NCBI GenBank assembly: GCA_020831465.1
Contig: JAFIGI010000065.1
Location: forward strand, 1-63,158
Direction: 5' to 3'
DNA: 63,158 bases
Source of the DNA: Chlamydiales bacterium
GTDB lineage: Bacteria > Chlamydiota > Chlamydiia > Chlamydiales > JAAKFR01
The translations under genes were made by a program, and so were the position numbers. The notes below the pieces were generated by a model. That model saw nothing but the letters and a program-made list of their open reading frames with translations, made no database searches and was not told where the DNA came from. This document shows, one piece after another, positions 7,828 through 16,176 of the stretch (the first letter of the stretch is position 1; each line of letters begins with the position of its first letter).

Positions 7828-9137
7828 GGCATTTTTTCGGCAGCGTCTACTTCGCACTTATATTGATCGCAGCGACACTTTTTTTCGTGGTCGCAGGCAC
7901 CTTTCTCGAATCGTGGAGCGGTTCTCATCTCTATGCTGCCTATTTCACCTATCAAAGTCCGGTCTTTCAACTCCTGATCGGACTCTACTTCGTAAACATC
8001 CTAACGGCCACCTTAAATCGAATCCCCTTTAAGAAGCGCCATATCCCTTTTGTGATTACCCATATCGGACTTCTCATGATTTTGGCGGGCGTTTTTTGCA
8101 AAAGCTATTTCGGGGTTCAAGGGGCGATGGGAATCGCCGAAGGGAGTGGATCAGACAGGATTTTGCTTCCGAACTCCTATGCCCTTTTGGTGGAGAGTTC
8201 TGAGAAACGCCAGATGATTCCTTTAAAAAAGAAGATGCAAACAGAGGGGCTCTCTATCACTTTGCTCGAGTGGAATGAGCATTCTGAGGAGCATTTCGAA
8301 GGATTCATCAAAGGAGACTTTGGACATATTTACGGCCTTCCTCCCTTCGAAGTAGATGGGCCTGCTTTGCAAACCACAAATTATACCATCCAAGCTCTTC
8401 GCGCTTCTCCGCAATCAGCTACTTTTCGGGGAACGGCTGCGCTCTATTTCATCCAGGATCAAGAGAACAAAGAGCATCTTGTCGCTTTTAACCGGGAAGG
8501 CGATTCTTTTACCTACTCATTTGAAAACGAGGCTTTCCTGATCTTTGACAAGGGGTTCGGCGGCTATGGTGTTTTCGCCGAATTGCCCGACGATTTTCCC
8601 CCTATCGAGCTGGTCGCTCCTTTGACTCGTCTCTCACGCCCCATCCCCCCTCATCGGAAAAAGGAAGAACTAAAGCCGCGCATTCGCATGCTCATTTCCG
8701 ATGGAGCTCAATCAGATACGCTCACACTTGTTTATGATAAATTCGCCGGCAGCTTCAAATGGCCCGCTCTGAAAGGAAAATTCCTCTTTCGCTTCCAATC
8801 TCTTGAGAAGCCGATCCCCTTTCACATTCGCTTGCGCGAAGCGCGGGAGATCGACTATCCCGGAACCACCCGCCCTTACAGTTATGAATCTGCTTTACTT
8901 GTAGATGGGGAAGAAACGACCCTTAGCATGAACCGGGTCTTTGAAAAAAAAGGGTATCGCTTCTATCTCTCTAATATGATTTCCCACCCAGGCAGAGCCA
9001 AACAGGTGCAGATTGTCGTCAATTACGACCCATTTAAGCGCTGGCTCACCTACCCTGGAGCCATTATCCTTGGGCTTGGCATTTTTTTGTTGTATCTGCG
9101 GAATTTGTTCAAAAAAACGTTTACAATAATTAGGTGA
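7824..9137 (+). CDS. ResB-like cytochrome c biogenesis protein
   Basis: 437 residues, GTG start within the upstream stop. Three membrane segments lie at the N terminus (about 6-28, 45-63, 73-93: LILIAATLFFVVAGTFLES, VFQLLIGLYFVNILTATLNR, HIPFVITHIGLLMILAGVFC), then a large extracytoplasmic domain, then a last segment near the C terminus (YPGAIILGLGIFLLYLRNLF). This layout and the YPGTTRPYSYES region match ResB/Ccs1, which works with ResC/CcsA to attach haem to c-type cytochromes. No ResC/CcsA gene is present nearby, so either it is elsewhere or this protein has another job. The pair 7210-9137 interrupts the backbone between sucA and the CT053 homologue. Confidence 0.7.
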   Translation: MRHFFGSVYFALILIAATLFFVVAGTFLESWSGSHLYAAYFTYQSPVFQLLIGLYFVNILTATLNRIPFKKRHIPFVITHIGLLMILAGVFCKSYFGVQGAMGIAEGSGSDRILLPNSYALLVESSEKRQMIPLKKKMQTEGLSITLLEWNEHSEEHFEGFIKGDFGHIYGLPPFEVDGPALQTTNYTIQALRASPQSATFRGTAALYFIQDQENKEHLVAFNREGDSFTYSFENEAFLIFDKGFGGYGVFAELPDDFPPIELVAPLTRLSRPIPPHRKKEELKPRIRMLISDGAQSDTLTLVYDKFAGSFKWPALKGKFLFRFQSLEKPIPFHIRLREAREIDYPGTTRPYSYESALLVDGEETTLSMNRVFEKKGYRFYLSNMISHPGRAKQVQIVVNYDPFKRWLTYPGAIILGLGIFLLYLRNLFKKTFTIIR

Positions 9138-9190
9138 TTGAAAAAAAAGGTCCAAGAAGGTAAACCCTTTCATTTTTACCGTGGGGAGCT

Positions 9191-9643
9191 ATGAAAAGTG
9201 AAAGATTAAAAAAATTCGAATCCGAGTTGAACGATCTTGAACAATGGATGAAATTGGGACTCGTTCCCAAGAAGGAAATTGAGCGCCATAAGGAGGAGAT
9301 CGAGAACTTAAAAACGCGGATCCTCGAAGAGAAAGAACGCCTCCAATTTCTAAAGGAGAGCGGTGAAGTCGAGGAATTTACTGCTCCCCGGCGCAGTCCG
9401 GCCAAAACAGTTTATCCCGAAACGCCCAGCATGTCGGATGTAGATTTCGGCGAAACGACCGAAGCCGGTTTGGAAATGGAAACCGAATCGCTTGACATTC
9501 AAACGAACGAAGAGGAAAGGGAAGAAACAACGGTCGCGACAGACGTGGAGCGTGTGGAAGAAGAAGAGGAAGAGGATCCCTTCAGCGACAGAAACAGATG
9601 GCGCCGCGGCGGGATTATCGATCCCGACGCGACGGAATGGTAG
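9191..9643 (+). CDS. Conserved chlamydial protein (CT053-like)
   Basis: 150 residues. The N-terminal half (1-60) is a charged coiled coil (LKKFESELNDLEQWM...IENLKTRILEEKERLQFL). The C-terminal half is highly acidic with a Glu run, and ends DPFSDRNRWRRGGIIDPDATEW, a conserved-looking tail. ATG preceded by GGGGAG at about 9182-9187. Its position between sucA and hemW matches CT053 of C. trachomatis. Function unknown; an adaptor role would be a guess. Its last 7 bases overlap the hemW start. Confidence 0.8.
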   Translation: MKSERLKKFESELNDLEQWMKLGLVPKKEIERHKEEIENLKTRILEEKERLQFLKESGEVEEFTAPRRSPAKTVYPETPSMSDVDFGETTEAGLEMETESLDIQTNEEEREETTVATDVERVEEEEEEDPFSDRNRWRRGGIIDPDATEW

Positions 9644-10725
9644 TTTCTTTACCCGTGGAGTACAGCCTCTATTTTCATGTTCCTTTTTGCACACGAAAAT
9701 GCGGATATTGCCATTTCTACGTCATCCCCAATAAGGAGCCTTTCCGAAAACTCTACATGGATGCCCTGAGACGGGAGTGGGAATTGAGGCGTCCTTTTTT
9801 ACCAAAAGAGGGGCGGCTCATATCGGTCTATTTTGGAGGCGGCACCCCTTCGTTGCTTGGACCTGAAGCGATTGAGAAGATTCTTTCCTGGATAGCTCCG
9901 GAAAAAGGGGTTGAAATCACAATCGAGACGAACCCTGAGACCTCCGTAGCCCTTTTTCCCGGAATCAACCGAGTGAGTCTCGGGATTCAATCGTTCGATG
10001 ACAGCCTTCTCAGAACATTAACCAGAACCCACCGAGCTGGTAGGGCAGTGGATGCCGCCTTCGCCCTCGCCGATTCAGGGATTGAAAATATCTCAATCGA
10101 CTTGATGTACGACCTTCCGGGACAAACCTTGGATAGTTGGGAAAGAACACTTGAAAGAGCTATTTCCCTCCCGATCGCACACCTTTCACTTTATAATCTT
10201 ACATTCGAGCCTCACACCTCCTTTTATAAAAACCGCCACACCCTTTTCCCCCGTATTCCCGATGGAGAGACGAGTCTGAGAATGCTCAAAAGCGCAGTTG
10301 ATAGACTCCAAGCCGCGGGGTTGAAACGGTACGAAATCTCCGCCTTCTCCAAACCGGGTTTTCACTCCCGCCACAATACCGGATACTGGAAGGGACGTCC
10401 CTTTTTAGGGTTCGGCCCTTCCGCTTTCAGCTATTGGGAAGGCGCTCGCTTCCGTAATTGTGCAAACCTCTCTCAATACGCGAAAATGTTGAACCAAAAC
10501 CGTCTGCCTATCGACTTTCATGAGAAACTCCCTTTAACCGAGGCTTTAAAAGAAAAACTTGCCGTTGGGCTACGCTTGTTGGAAGGGGTTGAAGCGTGGC
10601 CTCGCGAGTTGAAGAATATATACATTAAATTATGTGATGAAGGCTTTCTCGAGGCAAACAGCCTCGGCCTCACCGAGCGGGGGATTTTATTTCATGACTC
10701 TGTTGCTGAAATCATTATGGCATAA
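9637..10725 (+). CDS. hemW: Radical SAM protein, HemW/HemN family
   Basis: 362 residues from the ATG at 9637 (MVVSLPVEYSLYFHVPF), which overlaps the previous stop by 7 bases; a longer frame back to 9598 would overlap by 46. The radical SAM cysteines are C18-x3-C22-x2-C25 (CTRKCGYC). True coproporphyrinogen dehydrogenase HemN has a fourth cysteine (CxxxCxxCxC) and is about 450 residues; here the next residue is His and the protein is short, so the haem-chaperone-like HemW type fits better. GGGTPSLL and the NLTFEPHTSFYK segment are typical of the family. Backbone position of CT052. It could relate to haem handling with the ResB-like protein upstream. Confidence 0.85.
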   Translation: MVVSLPVEYSLYFHVPFCTRKCGYCHFYVIPNKEPFRKLYMDALRREWELRRPFLPKEGRLISVYFGGGTPSLLGPEAIEKILSWIAPEKGVEITIETNPETSVALFPGINRVSLGIQSFDDSLLRTLTRTHRAGRAVDAAFALADSGIENISIDLMYDLPGQTLDSWERTLERAISLPIAHLSLYNLTFEPHTSFYKNRHTLFPRIPDGETSLRMLKSAVDRLQAAGLKRYEISAFSKPGFHSRHNTGYWKGRPFLGFGPSAFSYWEGARFRNCANLSQYAKMLNQNRLPIDFHEKLPLTEALKEKLAVGLRLLEGVEAWPRELKNIYIKLCDEGFLEANSLGLTERGILFHDSVAEIIMA

Positions 10726-11401
10726 ACAAGAAAACGGCAGGTCTTTTTCCAATTTCAAACTCCTTCCACTCTCCAACAAGCGCAGTCTGCACGATCTGGT
10801 CAGGGAGCGTGAGATTAACTCCAACGCTCAGAAGTGTCTGAGGAGATAAGGTTTTCAGAGAGGCATCCAAAGTGTAATCATTCCGGTAGGGTGCTTCGAT
10901 AAAAATGTGGGTCGTTCCTTTTATCTTTTCCCAACTCTTCAGAGCCCGCTCTCTCTCTTCGGGCTTCTTGGGTATATAACCGTGAAAGAAGAACTGCTGA
11001 CCCGAGAGACCGGAGAGCATAAGCGCGAGAATGATTGAGGAAGGGCCGATTAATGCTTCCACCGGAATCTTGCGTTGCCGAGCTCTCCAGACCAAAGCAG
11101 CGCCGGGATCGGCCAAACAGGGAAGCCCTGCGTCTGAGACAACCCCCCAATCCTCTCCCTCAATAAGAGGTTCAAGAAGAAAATCAAGCTCGTCTTTTGC
11201 GGTCTGCTTGTTGAGAAGAGCGATCGGCATTTCATGAGGTTTTTTCTTGGTGGGAAAACGTTTAAGGTATCGCCGTCCCTCTCCTTCGCTCTCCGCAATC
11301 AGGCCATCGAGCCGACTCACGACCTCGCTTACGTTTTTTGGGAGAAAGTTTCGAATATCCTCAACAGGACCAAGCACGTTTGGGAGTAGAAATAGAGTCA
11401 T
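10715..11401 (-). CDS. rsmI: 16S rRNA 2'-O-methyltransferase RsmI-like
   Basis: 228 residues of the tetrapyrrole (SAM) methylase fold: SDAGLPCLADPG corresponds to the SDAGTPxxSDPG motif of RsmI and LIGPSSIILALMLSGL follows as expected. RsmI methylates C1402 of 16S rRNA. The protein lacks the N-terminal GxLYVVATPIGNL consensus (here MTLFLLPNVLGPVEDI) and is shorter than E. coli RsmI (286), so it belongs to the divergent chlamydial YraL/CT048 type and its substrate may differ. It ends over the last 11 bases of hemW (tail to tail) and its start overlaps holA by 41 bases. Confidence 0.8.
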   Translation of the reverse strand: MTLFLLPNVLGPVEDIRNFLPKNVSEVVSRLDGLIAESEGEGRRYLKRFPTKKKPHEMPIALLNKQTAKDELDFLLEPLIEGEDWGVVSDAGLPCLADPGAALVWRARQRKIPVEALIGPSSIILALMLSGLSGQQFFFHGYIPKKPEERERALKSWEKIKGTTHIFIEAPYRNDYTLDASLKTLSPQTLLSVGVNLTLPDQIVQTALVGEWKEFEIGKRPAVFLFMP

Positions 11402-12305
11402 GAGAGATCTTTACCAATAGAATTTCAAGAAGAAGCGCATGATCGATGGCGCTATTCTTCGCTTGTAATTCGGTTTCGAATAGATGGACAAGGCCTTGCC
11501 TAATCCGCTCTAGTCCATAACTGTTTGCTGTAATAATTTTTTTATCGAGAAGTCCCCCCTTCAAATAGGGAAATGCTTTCGAAACGGCCATTTTCCCCTC
11601 TTGGCGATAGAGGGTAAGCACCTTCAACGTCATGTGCAGCTGTGTGCGCAAATGGGCAAGCAGAGAAAAAAGAGCCATACCGTTATCCAAAAGGGCCGAT
11701 CCAATTTGGAGAGCCAAAGAGGTTTGCCGCGCAAAAATAGCGTCGCCAAGCTGCCACAGCGTTTCGTGATGAATAGGCGTGCAGATCTCGTGAATAGCTG
11801 CAACAGTGATTTCACGCCTCTCCCCTACGTAACAGATTAATTTCTCAAGCTCCTGTTTAAGAAACTGTGAATCAACGGCTTTAACAAAAACACGCGCGGG
11901 CTCCGCCGACAACGCGACACCGGCAGCGGCTGCCTCTCCCACAACCCACTCGACGAGACGTTTATCCTTTTCCCAAGGCTTCTCATCTTTGATGCAGACC
12001 ACGGAATCGCATTTTTTAACGAAGCTTTGCGCGGGAGGAGAAGCGGCTGTTAAATAGAGCGTAACCCACGGATTAGCCTTTTCGACATATGCCTCCAGTT
12101 TCTTGAGTTGCCTTTTATCTAGAAGATCTACCTCCTGGAGCACAACCGCTTTGCTCTTTGAGAGGAACGGGAGGGTTTCGACCTCTTGCAAAAAGGGCTC
12201 AAACTCCTCAGCTGGAAACGAAAAGATGGGAGCGCTCTCCTTATTTAAAGCGCTTTGAAGCACCCGGCGCCTCTCTTCCGGATCTTTCGCAATGATAAGT
12301 GTCAT
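11361..12305 (-). CDS. holA: DNA polymerase III delta subunit-like (clamp loader)
   Basis: 314 residues from the ATG at 12305 (MTLIIAKDPEERRRVLQSAL); the frame extends upstream to 12440 but that part runs through the dispersed repeat and is unlikely to be coding. The sequence shows the HolA layout: N-terminal domain with LPFLSKSKAVVLQEVDLL, DSQFLKQELEKLICYVGER in the middle and a helical C-terminal collar domain with FSLLAHLRTQLHMTLKVLTLYRQEG. The delta subunit opens the sliding clamp during loading. Position equals CT047. Overlaps rsmI by 41 bases, so the two are cotranscribed. Confidence 0.8.
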   Translation of the reverse strand: MTLIIAKDPEERRRVLQSALNKESAPIFSFPAEEFEPFLQEVETLPFLSKSKAVVLQEVDLLDKRQLKKLEAYVEKANPWVTLYLTAASPPAQSFVKKCDSVVCIKDEKPWEKDKRLVEWVVGEAAAAGVALSAEPARVFVKAVDSQFLKQELEKLICYVGERREITVAAIHEICTPIHHETLWQLGDAIFARQTSLALQIGSALLDNGMALFSLLAHLRTQLHMTLKVLTLYRQEGKMAVSKAFPYLKGGLLDKKIITANSYGLERIRQGLVHLFETELQAKNSAIDHALLLEILLVKISHDSISTPKRAWSC

Positions 12306-12380
12306 AATCAAGGTTAAGATACCATCAATCAGGCTATTTCGCGAACAAGTTTTACCGCTGCATTGGCAAAACGCTACTGC

Positions 12381-12395
12381 TATAGCAGAATAATT
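12381..12395 (+). repeat. Dispersed 21-mer repeat, copy 4 (variant)
   Basis: TATAGCAGAATAATT, matching the first 11 bases of the repeat and then diverging. About 55 bases from the full copy at 12450. Confidence 0.5.
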
Positions 12396-12430
12396 TAGAG
12401 AAGCAAGCAAAGTTCCTGAAGACGAGAGAG

Positions 12431-12470
12431 AAAAACCCAAAACTCAGTTTATAGCAGAATCAGTTGAAAA
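12431..12470 (+). repeat. Dispersed 17-mer (inverted) plus full 21-mer
   Basis: 12431-12447 is AAAAACCCAAAACTCAG, the reverse complement of the 17-mer at 1490. It runs directly into TATAGCAGAATCAGTTGAAA at 12450-12469 (plus A at 12470), identical to 1604-1624. The junction suggests a composite repeat element of about 40 bases. Confidence 0.75.
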
Positions 12471-12493
12471 TAAAGTAGCGGCCGTTAGGCCGC
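12468..12493 (-). terminator. Terminator of hctB
   Basis: Perfect six-base stem GCGGCC/GGCCGC with loop GTTA (12478-12493). Read on the minus strand it is followed by TACTTTATTTT, a moderate T-rich tail. It lies 29 bases past the hctB stop. Confidence 0.6.
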
Positions 12494-12521
12494 CACTATT
12501 TATTAGAAAGCCGTTTAAAAC

Positions 12522-13139
12522 TTAGCGTGGCATTTCAGAGCCGTAAAGTTTCATGACGTTGCGGCGCCAGCCTTCCGCTGTTTGTGCTCGTGAACGAGAA
12601 GCGCGTTTTGTTGAACGCTTGCTCTTAGAACGAGCGGCAGGAGCGGCAGATAGAGAACCGCGGCGACGCGATGACGAAGCCGTTTTTCTTTTTGCCGACG
12701 ATGCACTTTTAGAAGCGGTAGACTTGCGAGCTGTAGAAGCTTTACGCTTAGAAGCAGTTTTCTTCGCTGAAGCTTTTCTTTTCGGAGCGGCTTTCTGAGC
12801 TGTAGAAGCTTTACGCTTAGAAGCGGCTTTTCTTTTTGGAGCAGCTTTCTTTGACGCAGCCTTTCTTTTCGGAGCGGCTTTCTTCTTAGCAGCCTTTCTT
12901 TTCGGAGCAGCTTTCTTTGACGCAGCTTTTCTTTTTGGAGCAGCTTTGCGAGCTGTAGAAGCTTTCTTTGTGCTCTTTCTAGCAGCTTTACGTTTAGGCG
13001 CCGCTTTTTTCGCTGCAGACGATTTTCGAGCTGTACTCTTTTTTGCAGTTGATCGCTTTCCGGAGTTGCTTGAAGCGCGTTTCTTTGTGCGACGACTGCT
13101 CGTAGACGTAGATGCTCGACGTCTTTGGAGTCTCAACAT
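12522..13139 (-). CDS. hctB: Histone H1-like protein Hc2
   Basis: 205 residues, almost entirely Lys, Arg, Ala and Ser with a few Pro/Thr, the composition of the chlamydial nucleoid-condensing protein Hc2, which compacts DNA in elementary bodies. Residues 45-124 contain six copies of KAAPKRKA. The C terminus (AQTAEGWRRNVMKLYGSEMPR) is not repetitive and is probably the conserved end. Position between pepA and holA equals CT046. Repeat-based length variation between strains is expected for this family. Expression should be late in development. A mirror frame on the + strand is a composition artefact. Confidence 0.95.
   Translation of the reverse strand: MLRLQRRRASTSTSSRRTKKRASSNSGKRSTAKKSTARKSSAAKKAAPKRKAARKSTKKASTARKAAPKRKAASKKAAPKRKAAKKKAAPKRKAASKKAAPKRKAASKRKASTAQKAAPKRKASAKKTASKRKASTARKSTASKSASSAKRKTASSSRRRGSLSAAPAARSKSKRSTKRASRSRAQTAEGWRRNVMKLYGSEMPR
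12768..13007 (-). repeat. Repeats encoding KAAPKRKA units in hctB
   Basis: Six units of KAAPKRKA at residues 45, 65, 76, 87, 98 and 116 of Hc2. The four central units are spaced 11 residues (33 bases) apart, so the DNA is a short tandem repeat with synonymous differences, a likely site of unit gain or loss. Confidence 0.85.
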
Positions 13140-13221
13140 GGCTTTGCCTCCTATCGTTTATTTTCAGCAATTGCCTACACGATAGATCGGAAAACCTTAC
13201 GAGAGACTTTAGTAAAATTAT

Positions 13222-13246
13222 AAAAAAAAAGCTCTCGGATACGAGG
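13222..13246 (-). terminator. Possible terminator between pepA and hctB
   Basis: On the minus strand CTCG-TATC-CGAG is followed by AGC and nine Ts (A-run at 13222-13230 on +). Short stem but good T-run; it would stop pepA transcription before hctB, letting hctB be controlled separately. Confidence 0.45.
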
Positions 13247-13284
13247 AAAAAAAGTTTAAACTACTAGAAACCTAACACTTGGAA

Positions 13285-14769
13285 CTAGGATAGATTCTGA
13301 AAAAAATCGATCAAAAGCCGAACTCCAAAGCCGACTCCATTTTTTGGATTGTAACCCCGCTCCTTGCTTCCAAATGCCGTGCCGGCGATGTCGATGTGCG
13401 CCCAAGGAAGATCTTTGACAAACTCCTGAAGAAATAAAGAGGCTGTAATCGAGCCGGCAGGACGGCCGCCAATATTACGAATATCGGCTATATCCGATTT
13501 AAGTTGTTCTTTATAAGGAGTATACAAGGGCATACGCCATAGCATCTCAGAAGTATGCAAACTCGAATCTAGAAGTCTTGCCGAGAGCTTGTCATCATTG
13601 CAAAAAAGACCGGAAACTCCCTCGCCTAGAGCAACGACTATGGAGCCGGTTAAAGTTGCTAAGTCGATCAACCTGGTTGGTTTGAGCTTTTTAATGCTAT
13701 AAGTCAAGGCATCTGCAAGAGTGAGGCGGCCTTCTGCGTCGGTATTGCCAATCTCGACCGTTATTCCCGACATGCTTGGATAGACATCGCCGGGTTTGTA
13801 GCTCTTAGAATCGATTGAGTTTTCAGTCGCGGCTACAACCGCCGTAATATTATGCTTAAGCTTTAAGGAGGCAGCTGTCGCGATTGTAGCAAGAACCGTT
13901 GCAGCCCCGGACATATCATCTCGCATGGTTTCCATTGAGCCGGTGGGCTTCAAATTTAAACCGCCTGTATCGTAAGTCACACCCTTACCGACAAGGACCG
14001 TATGATCTTTTGAGCGGGGATGTCCTTTATAACTAAGCACAATAAATGCAGGTTCCTGCGCGGAGCCGCGAGAGACAGCAAGGAAAAGTCCCATCTTTTC
14101 TTTTTCGATCCATTTCCTGTCATAGACATGTGCCGTTGTATTCGAAAATTTAGCAGCAATTTTTTTAGCCGCCTCCCCAAGATATTGCGGAGTGACGATG
14201 TCGGCGTTCCCGTTAATGAGATCGCGGGCGAAATAAACCCCTTCGGCAATCTCTTCGCAAGTGCGGACGGTTTCAAGCATATCCGGGCGAATTCCGATGA
14301 GAGAAACGCTCTTTAGTAAAACGGTCTCTTCAACAAGTGTAGCCAGTCTTTCCCAGGAATAATTGGTCAGCAGAATCCCATCTGCAATCCCCTTTAGGCA
14401 CTCATGTACATCAACATGTCTAAGCTCAGCGATTGTAGGGACGACTACGTTGATTTTTGAAACTGCTCTCTTCTGACACTCTTTGGCGACCCCCGAATAG
14501 GTTTGACGCAAAACCTCTACTGAGAGCTGTTCTTCCCTACCAAGCCCAACGAGAAGAGTGCGCTTCTCTTTCGCACCCTTAGAATATAGGAGGATAGTTT
14601 CCCCTTGTTTACCGGTAAAATCTCCGGCCTCTATCGGCGCCTTTGCTAGGGCGGAAAAGGTCTGCAGCGGGGCCGCGGCAGTTGGCTTTTTTTGCCTCTG
14701 CCAAAATGGAAAAACAATGAGTTCAGCCTCTTTTCGCTGCGAGAGTTGGGCTGTAGCTGAAAATAACAT
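13285..14769 (-). CDS. pepA: Leucyl aminopeptidase
   Basis: 494-residue M17 metallopeptidase that removes N-terminal residues from peptides. The C-terminal catalytic half carries the metal-binding segments VGKGVTYDTGGLNLKP and the family signature NTDAEGRLTLADAL; GGRPAGSITASLFLQEF follows. The N-terminal half is the non-catalytic regulatory/hexamer domain. Length is typical. Position equals CT045. It is 14 bases downstream of ssb, so ssb-pepA is probably one transcript. Confidence 0.96.
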   Translation of the reverse strand: MLFSATAQLSQRKEAELIVFPFWQRQKKPTAAAPLQTFSALAKAPIEAGDFTGKQGETILLYSKGAKEKRTLLVGLGREEQLSVEVLRQTYSGVAKECQKRAVSKINVVVPTIAELRHVDVHECLKGIADGILLTNYSWERLATLVEETVLLKSVSLIGIRPDMLETVRTCEEIAEGVYFARDLINGNADIVTPQYLGEAAKKIAAKFSNTTAHVYDRKWIEKEKMGLFLAVSRGSAQEPAFIVLSYKGHPRSKDHTVLVGKGVTYDTGGLNLKPTGSMETMRDDMSGAATVLATIATAASLKLKHNITAVVAATENSIDSKSYKPGDVYPSMSGITVEIGNTDAEGRLTLADALTYSIKKLKPTRLIDLATLTGSIVVALGEGVSGLFCNDDKLSARLLDSSLHTSEMLWRMPLYTPYKEQLKSDIADIRNIGGRPAGSITASLFLQEFVKDLPWAHIDIAGTAFGSKERGYNPKNGVGFGVRLLIDFFQNLS

Positions 14770-14783
14770 AATTTAAAGAGGTT

Positions 14784-15242
14784 CTAAAATGGTAAATCGT
14801 CTCCTGCGAAGGCGTGTTCCTGTTCGGCGCCCGCTCCCGTAGCGGCATACTGTTCCTGGGCCGCTCCGTTTTGATAAGGGGGATTTCCATATCCCTGATT
14901 TTCGGATTTCCCTGAAGTACTCTCAGGTCGTCCGAAGGGACTGAATTCAACGATTTCGGCTGAGAGGGTTAGAGAAACTTGGGTTGTCCCGTCTTTGGCC
15001 ACGTAGGTTTCGGGTTTCTTCCCCATTTTGCCAATAACGATGACGCCGGAGCCTTTTTTCAAGTAGGGAAGCATCTTATCAAAACGGTCTCCCCAAATAT
15101 CGACGCGCCACCAAACCGTATCGTCCTGCCCTCGCTGGCGAACACGGGTGGCAACACGAAGGCTGACTACCCGTTTCCCGGTCGCTGTAAATCGCTCTTC
15201 CGGATCGGCTCCGAGAAAACCTGCTATTTCAACTATAATCAT
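14784..15242 (-). CDS. ssb: Single-stranded DNA-binding protein
   Basis: 152 residues: OB-fold at about 1-105 (IVEIAGFLGADPEERFT...VIVIGKMGKKPETYVAKDG), a Gly/Gln/Asn-rich linker, and the acidic tip DDLPF that recruits partner proteins in bacterial SSBs. It coats single-stranded DNA in replication, repair and recombination. First gene of the ssb-pepA unit. Position equals CT044. Confidence 0.96.
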   Translation of the reverse strand: MIIVEIAGFLGADPEERFTATGKRVVSLRVATRVRQRGQDDTVWWRVDIWGDRFDKMLPYLKKGSGVIVIGKMGKKPETYVAKDGTTQVSLTLSAEIVEFSPFGRPESTSGKSENQGYGNPPYQNGAAQEQYAATGAGAEQEHAFAGDDLPF

Positions 15243-15290
15243 GATCGTTTACCTTGTGACTACTATACGATTTGAAATCAGGTTAGCTGA

Positions 15291-16067
15291 ATGGTGAAGA
15301 AAATGCAACTTATAATGCGCCTCCAAGATTTGAAAAAAGATTATAATGCATGCCGCTCTTCAAAAAAGAACTGCGCTCAGCTTCTTCAAGAGAGAGAAGC
15401 AATCTATGACGAAATCATCCGCCTAAAAGAGACAGTAGATATGGAGGTCTTAAAACATAAGCGGCCGGATCGAAAATTCGAAAAACTTGCCAATTTAAAG
15501 CAAAAGCTACAAGTAATCGATCATGAAATCGACGAGATAGGAGAAGATCAAGACGAGAAGCTTGGTCAACTAAAGAAGGAGCTTGTAGAGGCAATCCTAA
15601 AAGCATTTCCCGAAGCGGAAGGCTCCTACCAACTGCTTTGCCAAAAACTCGATGCTTTTCGAACCGAGGAAAAGAGGTCTAATACTCTTCTTCAACGGCT
15701 TCAGCCTTTCTATGTCGCTCTACTCGAAGGTGCTGCTGTAAAACGATCCCGAGGACTTTTAGGAATTTTGTTTGGAAGAAACCCTAAGGTGCTCCTGGCG
15801 CGAGCGATTAGGAAAGCGTCAATCGAAGCTGAACGCGTTTACAAGCAAATCGAAGACCCCCGATTTCGGGATTTCCTCTCCTGCTTCCTGAAAGAAGCAA
15901 ACAGGCCTTGGAACGGTTCTCTATACAAGGAGCGTTTTTACGAACTACACCGGGAATTCACCCAACTGGTCGATGAAGCGGAGTTGCAGAATAGGCAAGC
16001 GAAACAAGAAGCAATCAAGACGGAAGAGGCAATCGAGCTCTGGATTGAGGAGTACTGTAGATACTGA
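15291..16067 (+). CDS. Coiled-coil protein, unknown
   Basis: 258 residues, ATG at 15291 with AGGTTAGCTGA upstream (weak SD). Charged, Lys/Glu-rich helices dominate, with heptad-like stretches at about 40-100 (EREAIYDEIIRLKETVDMEVL, NLKQKLQVIDHEIDEIGEDQDEK) and 215-255. A less charged patch RGLLGILFGRNPKVLL sits near 155. No signal peptide or membrane span. Not recognised. It is absent from this place in C. trachomatis as I remember it. It lies tail to tail with the Slc1-like chaperone gene (109 bases apart), so a role as a secreted substrate is conceivable but unsupported. Confidence 0.7.
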   Translation: MVKKMQLIMRLQDLKKDYNACRSSKKNCAQLLQEREAIYDEIIRLKETVDMEVLKHKRPDRKFEKLANLKQKLQVIDHEIDEIGEDQDEKLGQLKKELVEAILKAFPEAEGSYQLLCQKLDAFRTEEKRSNTLLQRLQPFYVALLEGAAVKRSRGLLGILFGRNPKVLLARAIRKASIEAERVYKQIEDPRFRDFLSCFLKEANRPWNGSLYKERFYELHREFTQLVDEAELQNRQAKQEAIKTEEAIELWIEEYCRY

Positions 16068-16176
16068 CAACCCTGAATCTCGTTTCCTAAAAGAGGAATC
16101 ATTGAAAAGATAAATAGCCTCAACCCAAACTCAAACATACTAGAGGATGAGTCCGGATTGAGAAAAAAGGGAGTGC

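Noticed and set aside
9598-9636. Longer HemW start
   Set aside because: Basic, Arg-rich extra residues are the out-of-frame reading of the CT053-like tail; ATG at 9637 gives the normal N terminus.
12306-12440. Extended N terminus of holA
   Set aside because: The extension would be translated from the dispersed repeat; homology-like sequence begins at MTLIIAKDPEE (12305).
12553-13185. Long open frames antisense to hctB
   Set aside because: Caused by the Lys/Arg/Ala-rich repeat composition; the real gene is on the minus strand with Hc2 composition.
16081-16140. Hairpin TTCCT/AGGAA as a terminator between the coiled-coil and slc1 genes
   Set aside because: Five-base A/T-rich stem and no T-run.
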